Assembly (NCBI GenBank): GCA_022824615.1
Contig: JAJDZM010000307.1
Coordinates: 1-33,276, forward strand
Source: Candidatus Binatia bacterium
Lineage (GTDB): Bacteria; Desulfobacterota; Binatia; Bin18
Reading direction: 5' to 3'
Length of the DNA stretch: 33,276 nt
The notes beneath the pieces were generated by a model that searched no databases, was not told the DNA's origin, and saw only the letters and a program-made list of their open reading frames with translations. Made by a program: the position numbers and the translations under genes. Positions 14,246 through 22,816 of this stretch are shown piece by piece. The first letter of the stretch is position 1, and the number at the start of each line of letters is the position of its first letter.

Positions 14246-15238
14246 ATGGCTCAAATCGGGCTCGCTTTGGCCGGTGGCATGTCGCCCACCGATGTTGTTG
14301 ACTGTGTCAAATATGCAGAAGAACAGGGCTATACCTCAGCCTGGTTTGCGGAAGGGCATGGCGGAGACCAGTTCTCTATTCTGACCGCCTGTGCTCTCGC
14401 AACTCAGCGCATCCAGCTCGGCACGAGTATCAGCAGTATTTTCGTCCGCAGCGCACCGACCATTGCCATGGCGGCCGCGTGTGTCGATCATTATTCTCAG
14501 CAGCGCTTTATTTTGGGGCTCGGCTCCAGCCATAAGGTTCAGGTCGAGCCGGAACACGGCATCCCGTATGGTCAGCCGGTCCAGCGCATGCGGGAAACGG
14601 TCGAGATTATCCGCACGCTGCTACGCGAGGGAGCGGTGTCCTATCAGGGTGAGGTGGTGACCATTGAGCAGTTTGATCTCTGGTTTCAGCCCGCCCGCCC
14701 GGAGCTGCCGATCTATATTTCAGCCGTTTTTCCGCAGATGCTCCAAGCCTGTGGTGAACTCGCCCAGGGGACCATTCTGGTATGGAGTGCCCCGGAGGCG
14801 GGTAAGCTGGCCGCTGAAAATATCGCGATTGGTGCGCGCCGAGCCGGACGCCAAGCCGAAGAAGTTGACATTGTCTCGCTCCTGCCGATGAGTGTAGCCC
14901 AGGATCATCAAGAAGCTCTGGCGCGCCTTCGGCCCCTGGTCGCTTTCTACGCCGGATTCTTTCCGCGCTATAATCGCGTCATGGCCGAGCAGGGATTTCC
15001 CGAGGAAGCACAAGCCATTCGAGCGGCATGGCAGCAGGGGGACCGGCAAAAGGCGGTCCAGCTTGTTCCTGACCCCTTGATTGAAACGGTCAGTGTCGTG
15101 GGGACACCGGCCAAATGCCGGGAGCGGGTCGAAGCCTATCGCGACTCCGGCATCGTGCATCCGGTTATTTTTCCAGTGAGCGACGGCCCAAGCGGGAAAC
15201 AGCACGTTCTGGATGCCGTCCGGGCTTGTGCGCCCTAA
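14246..15238 (+). CDS. LLM-class flavin-dependent oxidoreductase
   Basis: A 330-aa luciferase-like TIM-barrel protein. Typical segments are the N-terminal strand MAQIGLALAGGMSPTDVVDC, then EEQGYTSAWFAEGHGGDQFS, LATQRIQLGTSIS, HYSQQRFILGLGSS and the C-terminal SVVGTPAKCRERVEAYRDSG. F420- or FMN-dependent members (N10-methylene-H4MPT reductase-like and dehydrogenase-like) share this pattern, so the cofactor could be F420 or FMN. The start is fixed by GAGAGGAGAA 5 bp upstream of the ATG. It is convergent with the methyltransferase gene, 21 bp apart. The substrate is unknown. A second family member is at 28840-29850. Confidence 0.9.
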   Translation: MAQIGLALAGGMSPTDVVDCVKYAEEQGYTSAWFAEGHGGDQFSILTACALATQRIQLGTSISSIFVRSAPTIAMAAACVDHYSQQRFILGLGSSHKVQVEPEHGIPYGQPVQRMRETVEIIRTLLREGAVSYQGEVVTIEQFDLWFQPARPELPIYISAVFPQMLQACGELAQGTILVWSAPEAGKLAAENIAIGARRAGRQAEEVDIVSLLPMSVAQDHQEALARLRPLVAFYAGFFPRYNRVMAEQGFPEEAQAIRAAWQQGDRQKAVQLVPDPLIETVSVVGTPAKCRERVEAYRDSGIVHPVIFPVSDGPSGKQHVLDAVRACAP

Positions 15239-15259
15239 GCTGTGGCGAACACGTATGAC

Positions 15260-16393
15260 TCATCCCTTGTCAATCAGAAACAGAAATTCACGGTTCGGGC
15301 GTTCTGCATCGCGTAGCCATTCGTTCGTCCACTTCATTCCCGCCATAACATTGCGCTTGTAGTCCACCTCGACAATATCAACGACTTCGCCCTTGACAGA
15401 TAAAATGTGGTGTAATTCGTCTGCCGTTGCCCGGCCGCCCGAACTGTAAGAGAGGATAACCCACCGCGCCGCCGTTGATTGTATTAGTCGTTCAATTGCC
15501 TCAACTGCAATGAATCGGCCCGTGCTGGGGTTCCTTTTGAATTCCTCAAACACCGACCCCGAAAGAGTATCAGACGTGTCTCTTCTTCTCTTTGCCTTAC
15601 CGAATAATTCCGGGAAGTCATTGAGACAGATAGTCGTCCAGAGATGATAATAGGACGCATACCGAACACGCGACGGAGGCATCTTTTCGTTATTTGACCC
15701 ATAGGGAGGATCGAAATAGGCAAGATCAACATCGTAATTGGCGATGTCAAATATATTGCCCCGGTGAACATCGTGCTCGCACTCGTAAGAAACCAAATCC
15801 GGCACTTCAAGATATAAATCGTTGAACGATCTTGGAGACCACTTTTGGAGATAGGAGACAAAATGACCAAGCGTACTATCCACACGGTCTAACCCTAGAA
15901 TGAGGCTCGTCAGCGCCACTGCCCTCTCAATTGGGGACAAAGAAAGACGGTCAATTTCTTGACGAATCCCGTCCAATTTTCGCGTATTATGAATCTGCCA
16001 CGGTCTTTTTAGGCCGTCACTCTGAACAGAACTGCCGGTATTTGGCTTGCCGCCATAGTGCTCGGTAAACCAGCCGTCTCTTGGCTGAACCTTGTTCAGG
16101 CTGCGAATCAGTGTCGAATAGCTTTCTTTTGGCCGGTCGCTGAGTAAATAGCATTGACCGAAAATCTCTGACCATACCGCAATATCATTACTGACAACTC
16201 GATACCCTGACTGGGCGAATGCCTGGGATACCCGCGTTGATCCTGAGAAGCCATCAAGGACACTCTTCGCATCAGTTCGACGTGCCAAATCGAGAATGTA
16301 TGGGAGTAACTTCAGCTTTGAACCGGCATATTTTATGCCCTCCGTGGTTGGTCTATCGACTACGATGTCACTGAACAGCGATAAATTGTTCAT
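15260..16393 (-). CDS. DNA adenine methyltransferase (D12 class)
   Basis: A 377-aa enzyme with the D12-class order of motifs: KYAGSKLKLLPYI (21-33), DGFSGSTRVSQAFA (47-60) for SAM binding, and the catalytic DPPYGS at 228-233. The C-terminal part has the conserved aromatic elements of adenine methylases (WVILSYSSGGRATADEL; NREFLFLID). It methylates N6 of adenine within an unknown site. Its start overlaps the stop of an upstream ORF as ATGA. That ORF looks like the tail of a type II restriction enzyme, so this is probably the methylase of a decayed restriction-modification pair. The enzyme itself appears intact. The region is lower in GC than its neighbours, in keeping with transfer. Confidence 0.88.
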   Translation of the reverse strand: MNNLSLFSDIVVDRPTTEGIKYAGSKLKLLPYILDLARRTDAKSVLDGFSGSTRVSQAFAQSGYRVVSNDIAVWSEIFGQCYLLSDRPKESYSTLIRSLNKVQPRDGWFTEHYGGKPNTGSSVQSDGLKRPWQIHNTRKLDGIRQEIDRLSLSPIERAVALTSLILGLDRVDSTLGHFVSYLQKWSPRSFNDLYLEVPDLVSYECEHDVHRGNIFDIANYDVDLAYFDPPYGSNNEKMPPSRVRYASYYHLWTTICLNDFPELFGKAKRRRDTSDTLSGSVFEEFKRNPSTGRFIAVEAIERLIQSTAARWVILSYSSGGRATADELHHILSVKGEVVDIVEVDYKRNVMAGMKWTNEWLRDAERPNREFLFLIDKG

Positions 16394-16656
16394 CGAACAA
16401 GACCCGCACGTTCTTTCAATAAGAGGATATCTTCTTTGATCTTCCTGAGCGCAGTTGCATGACCATTTATAGACGAGACAAGCGCATGTGAGAAAAGTTG
16501 CACCAAAACGTTATTGTGCGAATAGTTAATCCAGCCGTTAGTAACGCTGTCAAAAAATTTAAGACCGTTTTTAGTGTGCGTCCAAAGACCGCGCTGAAGC
16601 GCGTTTGCAGCAGCATCGCCATAACGCACCTCACAGATATAATCGGAATAACAACT
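16390..16656 (-). pseudogene. 3' remnant of a probable type II restriction endonuclease
   Basis: The open stretch begins after a stop at 16657-16659 and reads YICEVRYGDAAANALQRGLW, then THTKNGLKFFDSVTNGWINY, ending LLLKERAGLVR. It has no natural N-terminus; a GTG at 16629 could serve as a start for 79 residues. The conserved look of EVRYG...ANALQRGLWTHT and its ATGA overlap with the methylase suggest the C-terminal end of the cognate restriction enzyme, with the catalytic part lost. The family is inferred from position and style, not from a database match. Confidence 0.5.
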
Positions 16657-16679
16657 CTAATCATTAAGAGGTCGGCGTG

Positions 16680-16775
16680 ATGGACAAGCAGACGCTGAAG
16701 GGGTTCGATGAGATGTATCTGACGCCGGTCGAACAACTGACGTCAGATCAGAGCCAGCGACAGGAACGTCCTTAG
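16680..16775 (+). CDS. Very small ORF, 31 residues, unknown
   Basis: The ATG at 16680 follows AAGAGG 9 bp upstream and opens MDKQTLKGFDEMYLTPVEQL, ending in TAG at 16773-16775. It could be a small protein, or the broken 5' end of a gene whose body was lost when the restriction enzyme fragment was joined here. No family recognised. Its end abuts the dispersed palindromic repeat. Weakly supported. Confidence 0.25.
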   Translation: MDKQTLKGFDEMYLTPVEQLTSDQSQRQERP

Positions 16776-16800
16776 CCGAGGAACCCAGCCCCCCCCGCTT

Positions 16801-16839
16801 CTGGATGCCGGATCAAGTCCGGCATGACGAGAGCGGAAC
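16801..16839. repeat. Dispersed palindromic repeat, copy 2
   Basis: Inverted copy of 6333-6371 with two differences, centred on ATGCCGGA-TCAAG-TCCGGCAT (16805-16825). It ends 8 bp from the CaiB-like gene stop at 16847. As a hairpin at a gene 3' end it could stabilise or end the minus-strand CoA-transferase transcript. Confidence 0.75.
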
Positions 16840-16846
16840 GGCAGGG

Positions 16847-18085
16847 CTACCGTGTCAGCGCTGGGAAAAGCGGCTCGGTGCTGATGATGCCCTCGTCGGA
16901 GAGCCGCTGCATCTCCTCTTTCGATAAGCCGAGCAGGCTACCGAATATCCGCTCATTGTGTTTGCCAAAGCTTGGGGCGGGCCGCCGGACGACCGAGGGC
17001 GTATCGGAAAATCGGGGGACAAAGCCCGGATAGAAGTGCGGCCCGGTTTCCTCTTTCTCAATTGTTAACAGAAACTCACGCGCAGCAAGGTGCGGGTCAC
17101 TCAGCACCCCGGCACCGGACAGCACGACTCCAGCGGCGACGCCTGCCTCTTGCAGGCGTTCCATCAGTGCCGTTGCTTCCTGCTCCTGTGTCCAGACGCT
17201 GATGTATTGGTCGAGTTCATCCTCGGCCGCCTTTCTCCCCTGCGCCGTATCGAACTGACCGTTTTGCGTCCACTCCGGATTCCCCAGCACGTGACAGAAA
17301 CTGCGCCAGTCCTCGTCCGACGTGACGGCAAGCGTGAGCCACTCGTCTTCGCCCTGACAGGGATAACACCCGTGAGGTGCCATAGTGGGGTGCCGATTGC
17401 CCAGGCGCTCCTGAGAGCGGCCATTGATGGTGTATTCAAGCAGGGCGGCGGCGTTGAAGGGTAAGAGTCCCTCAACGTGGGACAGGTCAATCGAGACCCC
17501 GGCGGCGCGCCGTTCCTGTTCAAATGTCCCAACCAGTGCAGCGAAGCAGGCGTTGAGCGCCGACACCGGGTCGCCGATGGCGTTGCTGAGCATCTGGGGT
17601 GGACCGTCTTCATAGCCGCTGACCCCGGTTATCCCGGCCATGGCTTCGGTGGTTGTCCCAAAACCGAGATATTCGCTCTCCGGGCCGCTGTTGCCAAAGG
17701 CGGGCAGGGTGACCATTACGAGTTGCGGGTTGACCGCTTTCAGGGTGTCAAACTCAATGCCGAATTTGCGCAAACTGCGCGGCGGATAGTTGGCCACCAA
17801 GACATCGCTGATCCGGACCAGGTCGCGAAACAGCTCTCGCCCCCGCGGGTGGGTAAGTTCGAGCGCGATGCCGTACTTATTCCGATTGACCGTATTAAAC
17901 ATTGGCGACTGCTCATAGGGCCGGCCCCCATCTTCCGTGACCTCGGGGGCGGCTCCGCGCCACCAGTCCATATGCGATGGAGATTCGACCTTGATGACTT
18001 CTGCGCCAAAGTCAGCCAGCAGGCAGGTCGCCAACGGGCCGGCCCAGCCATTGGTTAAATCCACGACGCGTAGCGGCTGTGTCAT
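16847..18085 (-). CDS. CaiB/BaiF (class III) CoA transferase, subunit with catalytic Asp
   Basis: A 412-aa protein with the class III signature: LRVVDLTNGWAGPLATCLLA then DFGAEVIKVE at the N-terminus, NRNKYGIALEL, and VLVANYPPRSLRKFGIEFDT. AIGDPVSALNACFAALVG (169-186) contains D172 at the position of the aspartate that forms the acyl-enzyme intermediate in formyl-CoA transferase. It transfers CoA between carboxylic acids; the acids are not identifiable. It starts 27 bp after the stop of a second, distinct family member on the same strand, so the two are co-transcribed and may form a hetero-oligomer. Confidence 0.92.
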   Translation of the reverse strand: MTQPLRVVDLTNGWAGPLATCLLADFGAEVIKVESPSHMDWWRGAAPEVTEDGGRPYEQSPMFNTVNRNKYGIALELTHPRGRELFRDLVRISDVLVANYPPRSLRKFGIEFDTLKAVNPQLVMVTLPAFGNSGPESEYLGFGTTTEAMAGITGVSGYEDGPPQMLSNAIGDPVSALNACFAALVGTFEQERRAAGVSIDLSHVEGLLPFNAAALLEYTINGRSQERLGNRHPTMAPHGCYPCQGEDEWLTLAVTSDEDWRSFCHVLGNPEWTQNGQFDTAQGRKAAEDELDQYISVWTQEQEATALMERLQEAGVAAGVVLSGAGVLSDPHLAAREFLLTIEKEETGPHFYPGFVPRFSDTPSVVRRPAPSFGKHNERIFGSLLGLSKEEMQRLSDEGIISTEPLFPALTR

Positions 18086-18112
18086 ACGCTTGCTCCTGTG
18101 TCCTGCTCTTCT

Positions 18113-19327
18113 TCAGTGAATGGCGCCGGCGGCCCGAAGGTGCTGTAAATCGGCGTTGCTATAACCCAGCTTCTCGCCCAGCACGCTCGTCGTGTGCTCC
18201 CCGACACGGGGGGCGCGACGGAGGCGGAGGATGGGCTGCTCGCTTTCGCGGGACGGCGGGCCAGGGATGGTGACGGTTCCTCCTCCGGGACCCTCGACCT
18301 CGATAAACGCCTGACGCTCTTTGAGTTGGACCCACTCGACAACTTCTTGGGCAGAAGGAATAGGCGACAACGGAATCCCGCGGGCTTGCGCGGCATGGTA
18401 GATGTCCCACTTCTTGCGGTCGCGCATCCACGGAATAAGCGCGCCGTGCAGTTCCTCGGCGCAGAGTGCCAGGGTTGTGATGTTCTGAAAGCGTGGATCA
18501 CCTGCCAGGTCGGGCCGTTCGATCAGTTCGAGCAGCGCAACGATTTGATGCGGCAGGCCGGCATGCACGCCAACATAGCCGTCCGCGCACGGCAGCGTGA
18601 CCAGGTTCGGAAACGCCGCGTGAAACTGCTTGCCCGAACGCTGACGAACAAAGCCCGAATAGGAAAACGCCACAAAGTCGTACAGGGACGTGGCAATCAG
18701 AGCCTCCTGAATGGAGACCTCAACGTGCTGCGCGGCGTGGGTCGCGTTCCGGTTCCGCACGGCCTGCAGGGTGCCAATGGCGGCGTATAACCCGGCCAGG
18801 TATTGGCCGAACGCGCCCCCAGGCTGGACCGGAGGGCGGTCCAGTTCGCCCATGGGATAGGTCCAACTGCCCAGGGCAAAGGCGACGCTGTCGGTCGTAC
18901 GATAGTCGCGGTAGGGGCCGGATGCGCCGAAGTTCGAGATGGCCACACTCACGACCCGTGGGTTGACAGCCCGCAGCGCCTCCTGCCCCAAACCCAGACG
19001 CTCAAGAGTTCCCGGACGGAAATTCTCAACCACCACATCGGCGCGTTCAATCAAGCCTAAGACCACCTCGCGACCGGATTGACTCGTGAGGTCAACCGCC
19101 ACCGACTGTTTGCTGGTATTCAAGAAACAAAAGAGGCCGCTCTTTTCCTGTTCAGGTTGGTCGTCAAAAAATGGCGGCAGGGTCCGCCCCCCTTCGCCAC
19201 CCGCCGGTGGTTCAATCTTGATGACCTCAGCCCCATAGTCGCCGAGCAATTTTGTACAATAGGGCCCCGCAATATAATGGGTAAGGTCAATAACGCGAAT
19301 GCCGCTCAAGGCCCGTTCCAGGGACAT
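18113..19327 (-). CDS. CaiB/BaiF (class III) CoA transferase-like protein lacking the usual Asp
   Basis: A 404-aa protein: GIRVIDLTHYIAGPYCTKLL then GDYGAEVIKIEPP, LNTSKQSVAVDL and VVVENFRPGTLERLGL are clear class III features. In the segment that normally carries the catalytic aspartate it reads GGAFGQYLAGLYAAIGTLQA, with Q175 where GDP or ADY would be expected. Either the intermediate forms on another residue or this subunit is structural. The start is the ATG at 19325-19327, preceded by AGGAGG; a longer in-frame extension to 19495 has no matching sequence. It is upstream of and paired with the CoA transferase at 16847-18085, which keeps the aspartate. Confidence 0.9.
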   Translation of the reverse strand: MSLERALSGIRVIDLTHYIAGPYCTKLLGDYGAEVIKIEPPAGGEGGRTLPPFFDDQPEQEKSGLFCFLNTSKQSVAVDLTSQSGREVVLGLIERADVVVENFRPGTLERLGLGQEALRAVNPRVVSVAISNFGASGPYRDYRTTDSVAFALGSWTYPMGELDRPPVQPGGAFGQYLAGLYAAIGTLQAVRNRNATHAAQHVEVSIQEALIATSLYDFVAFSYSGFVRQRSGKQFHAAFPNLVTLPCADGYVGVHAGLPHQIVALLELIERPDLAGDPRFQNITTLALCAEELHGALIPWMRDRKKWDIYHAAQARGIPLSPIPSAQEVVEWVQLKERQAFIEVEGPGGGTVTIPGPPSRESEQPILRLRRAPRVGEHTTSVLGEKLGYSNADLQHLRAAGAIH

Positions 19328-19365
19328 GCCGAACCTCCTGTCTTCCAACACTTCAGGAAGATGTG

Positions 19366-19395
19366 AGTATTGGCTATCTGCAATGCGGCTGTCAA
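19366..19395 (-). promoter_or_regulatory. Candidate promoter of the CoA transferase pair
   Basis: On the minus strand TTGACA (complement of 19390-19395) and AATACT (complement of 19366-19371) are 18 bp apart and lie 39 bp before the start codon at 19327. The -35 is a perfect match. Confidence 0.45.
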
Positions 19396-19466
19396 GATTG
19401 ACCTTCAGGTGGGACAACCTCCTCCTGTCGTTCTGCCGGGGACATCCCAAGCGCGGGCCGAGCGGA

Positions 19467-19494
19467 TTGACGAAGGGGGAGTTCTCTCTATACA
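19467..19494 (+). promoter_or_regulatory. Candidate promoter of the 78-residue ORF
   Basis: TTGACG (19467-19472), a 16-bp spacer and TATACA (19489-19494) lie 65 bp before the ATG at 19559. Both hexamers are close to consensus. It is divergent from the CoA-transferase promoter. Confidence 0.4.
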
Positions 19495-19558
19495 TTGCCG
19501 GGATGAACGTACACCTGTACGATGAGTCACGAGGTTAAAGCGCGCAGAGAGGACTCGC

Positions 19559-19795
19559 ATGATTATTGACTCAGAAACCTTCGGCGAAATAGAAAGCGCC
19601 GTCACCCAGGCGACCCAGGGGATAGGTTCCGCCACTCAGCTTGTCAAAGGACTCGGTCCCCAAACCGAAGAAGCTCGTACCTATATTGGCCGCCTGCTCA
19701 ATCAGATCCTCGAAGTCCAGGTCTATGTTCAGCGCGCGGGCGCCGTCCTTGATGCGGTCAAAGAAGCCAATCAAGAAGAGTCGTCCCGCCAGTAA
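19559..19795 (+). CDS. Small protein of unknown function
   Basis: A 78-aa protein with GAGAGGACTC as ribosome site upstream of ATG 19559. It reads MIIDSETFGEIESAVTQATQ and continues mostly helical and amphipathic (LNQILEVQVYVQRAGAVLDA), without cysteines, signal peptide or membrane segment. It resembles no family that I can name. It has its own plausible promoter, and an 11-bp inverted repeat lies downstream, which favours a real single gene. The Nudix gene follows after 114 bp. Confidence 0.55.
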   Translation: MIIDSETFGEIESAVTQATQGIGSATQLVKGLGPQTEEARTYIGRLLNQILEVQVYVQRAGAVLDAVKEANQEESSRQ

Positions 19796-19840
19796 GAGGA
19801 GCACACGAGTCGCCTCACTCTCGGGCGCGTCCTTCTTCCT

Positions 19841-19883
19841 GCCTCAGACAAGGGTATCTCACCCCCTGAGGATTGTCTGAGGC
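19841..19883. repeat. Perfect 11-bp inverted repeat with 21-nt loop
   Basis: GCCTCAGACAA (19841-19851) pairs exactly with TTGTCTGAGGC (19873-19883). The loop contains GGG...CCC that could extend the structure. No T run follows. It lies between the 78-residue ORF and the Nudix gene and could end the first transcript or act on the second, whose start is 27 bp away. Confidence 0.55.
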
Positions 19884-19909
19884 ATTGAGACTGAGATTCA
19901 GCACCCGCT

Positions 19910-20500
19910 ATGAACAGTAGCATTTTGCACATTCGTGATCGGCTCTCGAAGCATGACCCCGCTCTGGTCGATATTGACGCGCCGATGCGGGCAGCGGTTG
20001 CGCTGCTGCTGCAACCCCGCCCTGACGATGTGTACGTGTTCTTCATCCACCGTGCCCACCATCCCCACGATCCCTGGTCCGGACATATGGCCTTTCCCGG
20101 GGGGCGTCAGGAGCCGGAAGACCCCGATCTGTTCGTCACCATCCAGCGCGAGACCTATGAAGAGGTGGGGATTGATCTTGCCGAGTATGGCGAATACCTC
20201 GGCCGTCTGGCCGAAGTGCAAGCCTCGGCGCGCGGAAAACAGATTGGCATGGTAGTGTCCCCGTTTGTCTATCTCGTCTCTCGGGACGCCAGTCTGGTAC
20301 TCGATCCGGTTGAAGTCCAGGACGTCATTTGGGTCCCGCTGTCATTCATGCAACAGGACGGCGTAGAACAGATCGTTCAGCGCACGCTCCAGACCGGGTC
20401 GACCATTCAGGTGCCCGCGCTCCTCTACGGCGGGAAAACGATCTGGGGTCTGACCTATCGGATGCTACAGGGATTTCTGGAGCTTATTACCGAGCCGTAG
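19910..20500 (+). CDS. Nudix hydrolase, CoA pyrophosphatase type
   Basis: A 196-aa protein. The Nudix box is at 64-88: GGRQEPEDPDLFVTIQRETY followed by EEVGI. It is preceded by HDPWSGHMAFPGG, the typical lead-in of the NudL/YeaB CoA-pyrophosphatase group (UPF0035), with the same two-residue expansion between the first glutamate and RE. Members cleave CoA or acyl-CoA to 3'-phosphoadenosine phosphate and phosphopantetheine. This fits the CoA-transferase genes next door, although a link is inference. Convergent with the large-subunit gene, 16 bp apart. No strong ribosome site is seen at the ATG at 19910. Confidence 0.88.
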   Translation: MNSSILHIRDRLSKHDPALVDIDAPMRAAVALLLQPRPDDVYVFFIHRAHHPHDPWSGHMAFPGGRQEPEDPDLFVTIQRETYEEVGIDLAEYGEYLGRLAEVQASARGKQIGMVVSPFVYLVSRDASLVLDPVEVQDVIWVPLSFMQQDGVEQIVQRTLQTGSTIQVPALLYGGKTIWGLTYRMLQGFLELITEP

Positions 20501-20516
20501 GAAGTAGCGGGCTTTC

Positions 20517-22799
20517 CTATGGCCCGTTCTTCTCCAGCATCGCCTTTACTACTTTGGCTGGGGACATGGGCAGCTCGGTCATCCGCACCCCGGTTGCCCG
20601 GTAAATGGCATTGGCAATCGCGGCGGGTGGCGGGACGATCGGCACCTCGCCAACGCCACGAATGCCGATGGGATGGCCGGGATTGGCCACTTCGACCAGG
20701 ATGGTTTCGATCATGGGCAGGTCGAGACAGGTGGGCATGCGATAATCCAGAAAGCCGGTATTCCGCATGGTCCCATCCTCAGCGTAAAAATACTCTTCGT
20801 TGAGCGCCCAGCCGACCCCTTGGGCCACGCCGCCCTGAATCTGCCCCTCGACATAGCTGGGATGGACGGCTTTGCCGACATCCTGGGCGGCCGTGTAGCG
20901 GAGAATATCGACTTTCCCGGTCTCGGGATCGACTTCCACATCAACCACGTGCGCGGCAAAGGCGGGCCCTACCCCGCGTGGCCGGACAGACGCGCGACCC
21001 ATAACCGGACCACCGGCACGGGGAAACTTGGGAGCGATTTCCTTCAAGCTCAGGGATTCGTGGCCATTAGTCAGACAGGAGAGCACCCCGTCCTGGTAGG
21101 TGACGTCTTCCGGCTTGACCTTCCAGACCATGGCGGCCCGCTGCTTCAGTTGTCCGACAGCGTCTTGGGCCGCTTCATACACGGCCAGACCAGTGGCGAA
21201 GGTCACCCGACTGCCGCCGGTCGTATCGGTATGGCCAATGGATTCCGTGTCTGCGACAACCGGGTGCATGTCTTCCGCCCTGAGTCCCAGGACCTCGGCC
21301 GCAATCATGGCGCACGAGGCCCGGCTGCCGCCGATATCGGGTGAGCCGGTCACCACATTGGCGCTGCCATCGGTGTTAATGCTCACCGTGGCGCTCGACT
21401 GAAACGCGGCATTAAACCAAAAGCCAGTGGCAACTCCCCGCCCGCGGAGTTTTCCGTTTTCACTCCGGGGCGGTGGCGACTGATAGTGCTCGCTGTTGTG
21501 AATGGCCTCAACCGTTTCGAGATAACCGATCCGTTTGAATTGAGGCCCGGCGGGTTGGGCCGTTCCTTCTTTGGCGCCGTTGAGACGGCGTATTTCGAGC
21601 GGATCGAGACCAAGCTTTTCCGCCATCTCGTCAAGAATCGTTTCAGCCGCCAGAGCGGGGTTGGTGGCACCGGGAGCGCGGTAAGCGCACGTCTTGGGCT
21701 TGTTTAGCACAACATCGTAGCCGTCGATCTGAAAATTTTCCAAGTCGTACGGAGCCAGAACGGTCATACAGCCAGCCGCTACCGGTGAACCGGGAAAGGC
21801 GCCCGCTTCAAACGAGAGTTGGAGTTCGGCTGCCGTGATTTTGCCCTCAAGGTTGACGCCGATCTTGGCGCGGATATGCGACCCTGGCGTCGGGCCGGTT
21901 GCGCGCAGCACCTCGCTCCGAGACATGACCATTTTCACGGGTCGGCCGGTGAGTTTGGACAGGAGCAGGGCCACCGGTTCCAAATACACCGTGGTCTTGC
22001 CGCCAAAGCCACCCCCGATCTCAGCCGGCACGACTTTGATATCCCCGCGGTTTATTTGCAGCATGGTGCCGCACAACTCGCGCACGGCAAATGGCCCCTG
22101 AGTGCTGACCCAGACCGTCGCCTTACCGTCCTGGTTATACTGCGCTACCGCGTTATGGGGCTCGATATAGCCCTGATGGACCATGGTGGTTGCAAACTCG
22201 CGGTCAATCACGATCTCGGCAGCGGCAAACCCGGCAGCGAGATTGCCCCGCGAGAACTGAATATGGTTCGCAATATTGGTTTCTGTGTCATCCCCTGCAT
22301 CGACTCCGGCTGTCCGCAGGTCCGGGTGTAGAATAACTGCGTCGTCCCGCATGGCTTCGAGCACGTTCTGGACAAAGGGCAGCGGTTCGTATTCTACTCT
22401 GATGAGCTTGAGCGCCTCCTCGGCAACGTGGGGGCTGGTCGCCGCAACGGCCGCGACCGCATGACCGTCGTACAGAACTTTGTCGCGGGCCATAATGTTC
22501 GCAGCCAGGTGACGCGGGTTGACAAAGTTCTCGCCGATTTGCAGCATCCCCGGTTCAATCTCAGGAAAGTCGGTACCGGTAATGACCGCTTTGACGCCTG
22601 GCAGGGCTTGCGCCTCGGAAGTCTCGATGGATTTGATCCGCGCGTGGGGGTGTGGACTGCGCAGCACTTTCCCGTGCAAGAGACCCGGCAGGGTAATATC
22701 CGCTCCATAGCGGGCGCGTCCCGTAACTTTATCAACCCCGTCGTGCCGAATGGGACGGGTGCCAATCACCTTGAACTGATGCTCGTGTTGCGATCCCAT
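20517..22799 (-). CDS. Molybdenum hydroxylase large subunit, copy 1 (xanthine dehydrogenase family)
   Basis: A 760-aa molybdopterin-binding subunit. It begins MGSQHEHQFKVIGTRPIRHD. Cofactor-contacting stretches are QGYIEPHNAVAQYN, PAEIGGGFGGKTTVYLEPVA, AYRAPGATNPALAAE and near the end GIRGVGEVPIVPPPAAIANA, whose glutamate is the expected catalytic base. AYRAPGA is of the xanthine/aldehyde dehydrogenase type, not the cysteine loop of CO dehydrogenase. The closest sequence in the window is the second copy at 23220-25490, very similar along its length. GGGAGGTGG precedes ATG 22799. A terminator-like hairpin precedes the gene, so it may be expressed at a different level from copy 2. Substrate unknown. 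Confidence 0.92.
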   Translation of the reverse strand: MGSQHEHQFKVIGTRPIRHDGVDKVTGRARYGADITLPGLLHGKVLRSPHPHARIKSIETSEAQALPGVKAVITGTDFPEIEPGMLQIGENFVNPRHLAANIMARDKVLYDGHAVAAVAATSPHVAEEALKLIRVEYEPLPFVQNVLEAMRDDAVILHPDLRTAGVDAGDDTETNIANHIQFSRGNLAAGFAAAEIVIDREFATTMVHQGYIEPHNAVAQYNQDGKATVWVSTQGPFAVRELCGTMLQINRGDIKVVPAEIGGGFGGKTTVYLEPVALLLSKLTGRPVKMVMSRSEVLRATGPTPGSHIRAKIGVNLEGKITAAELQLSFEAGAFPGSPVAAGCMTVLAPYDLENFQIDGYDVVLNKPKTCAYRAPGATNPALAAETILDEMAEKLGLDPLEIRRLNGAKEGTAQPAGPQFKRIGYLETVEAIHNSEHYQSPPPRSENGKLRGRGVATGFWFNAAFQSSATVSINTDGSANVVTGSPDIGGSRASCAMIAAEVLGLRAEDMHPVVADTESIGHTDTTGGSRVTFATGLAVYEAAQDAVGQLKQRAAMVWKVKPEDVTYQDGVLSCLTNGHESLSLKEIAPKFPRAGGPVMGRASVRPRGVGPAFAAHVVDVEVDPETGKVDILRYTAAQDVGKAVHPSYVEGQIQGGVAQGVGWALNEEYFYAEDGTMRNTGFLDYRMPTCLDLPMIETILVEVANPGHPIGIRGVGEVPIVPPPAAIANAIYRATGVRMTELPMSPAKVVKAMLEKNGP

Positions 22800-22816
22800 A
22801 TCCACCTCCCGTACAC

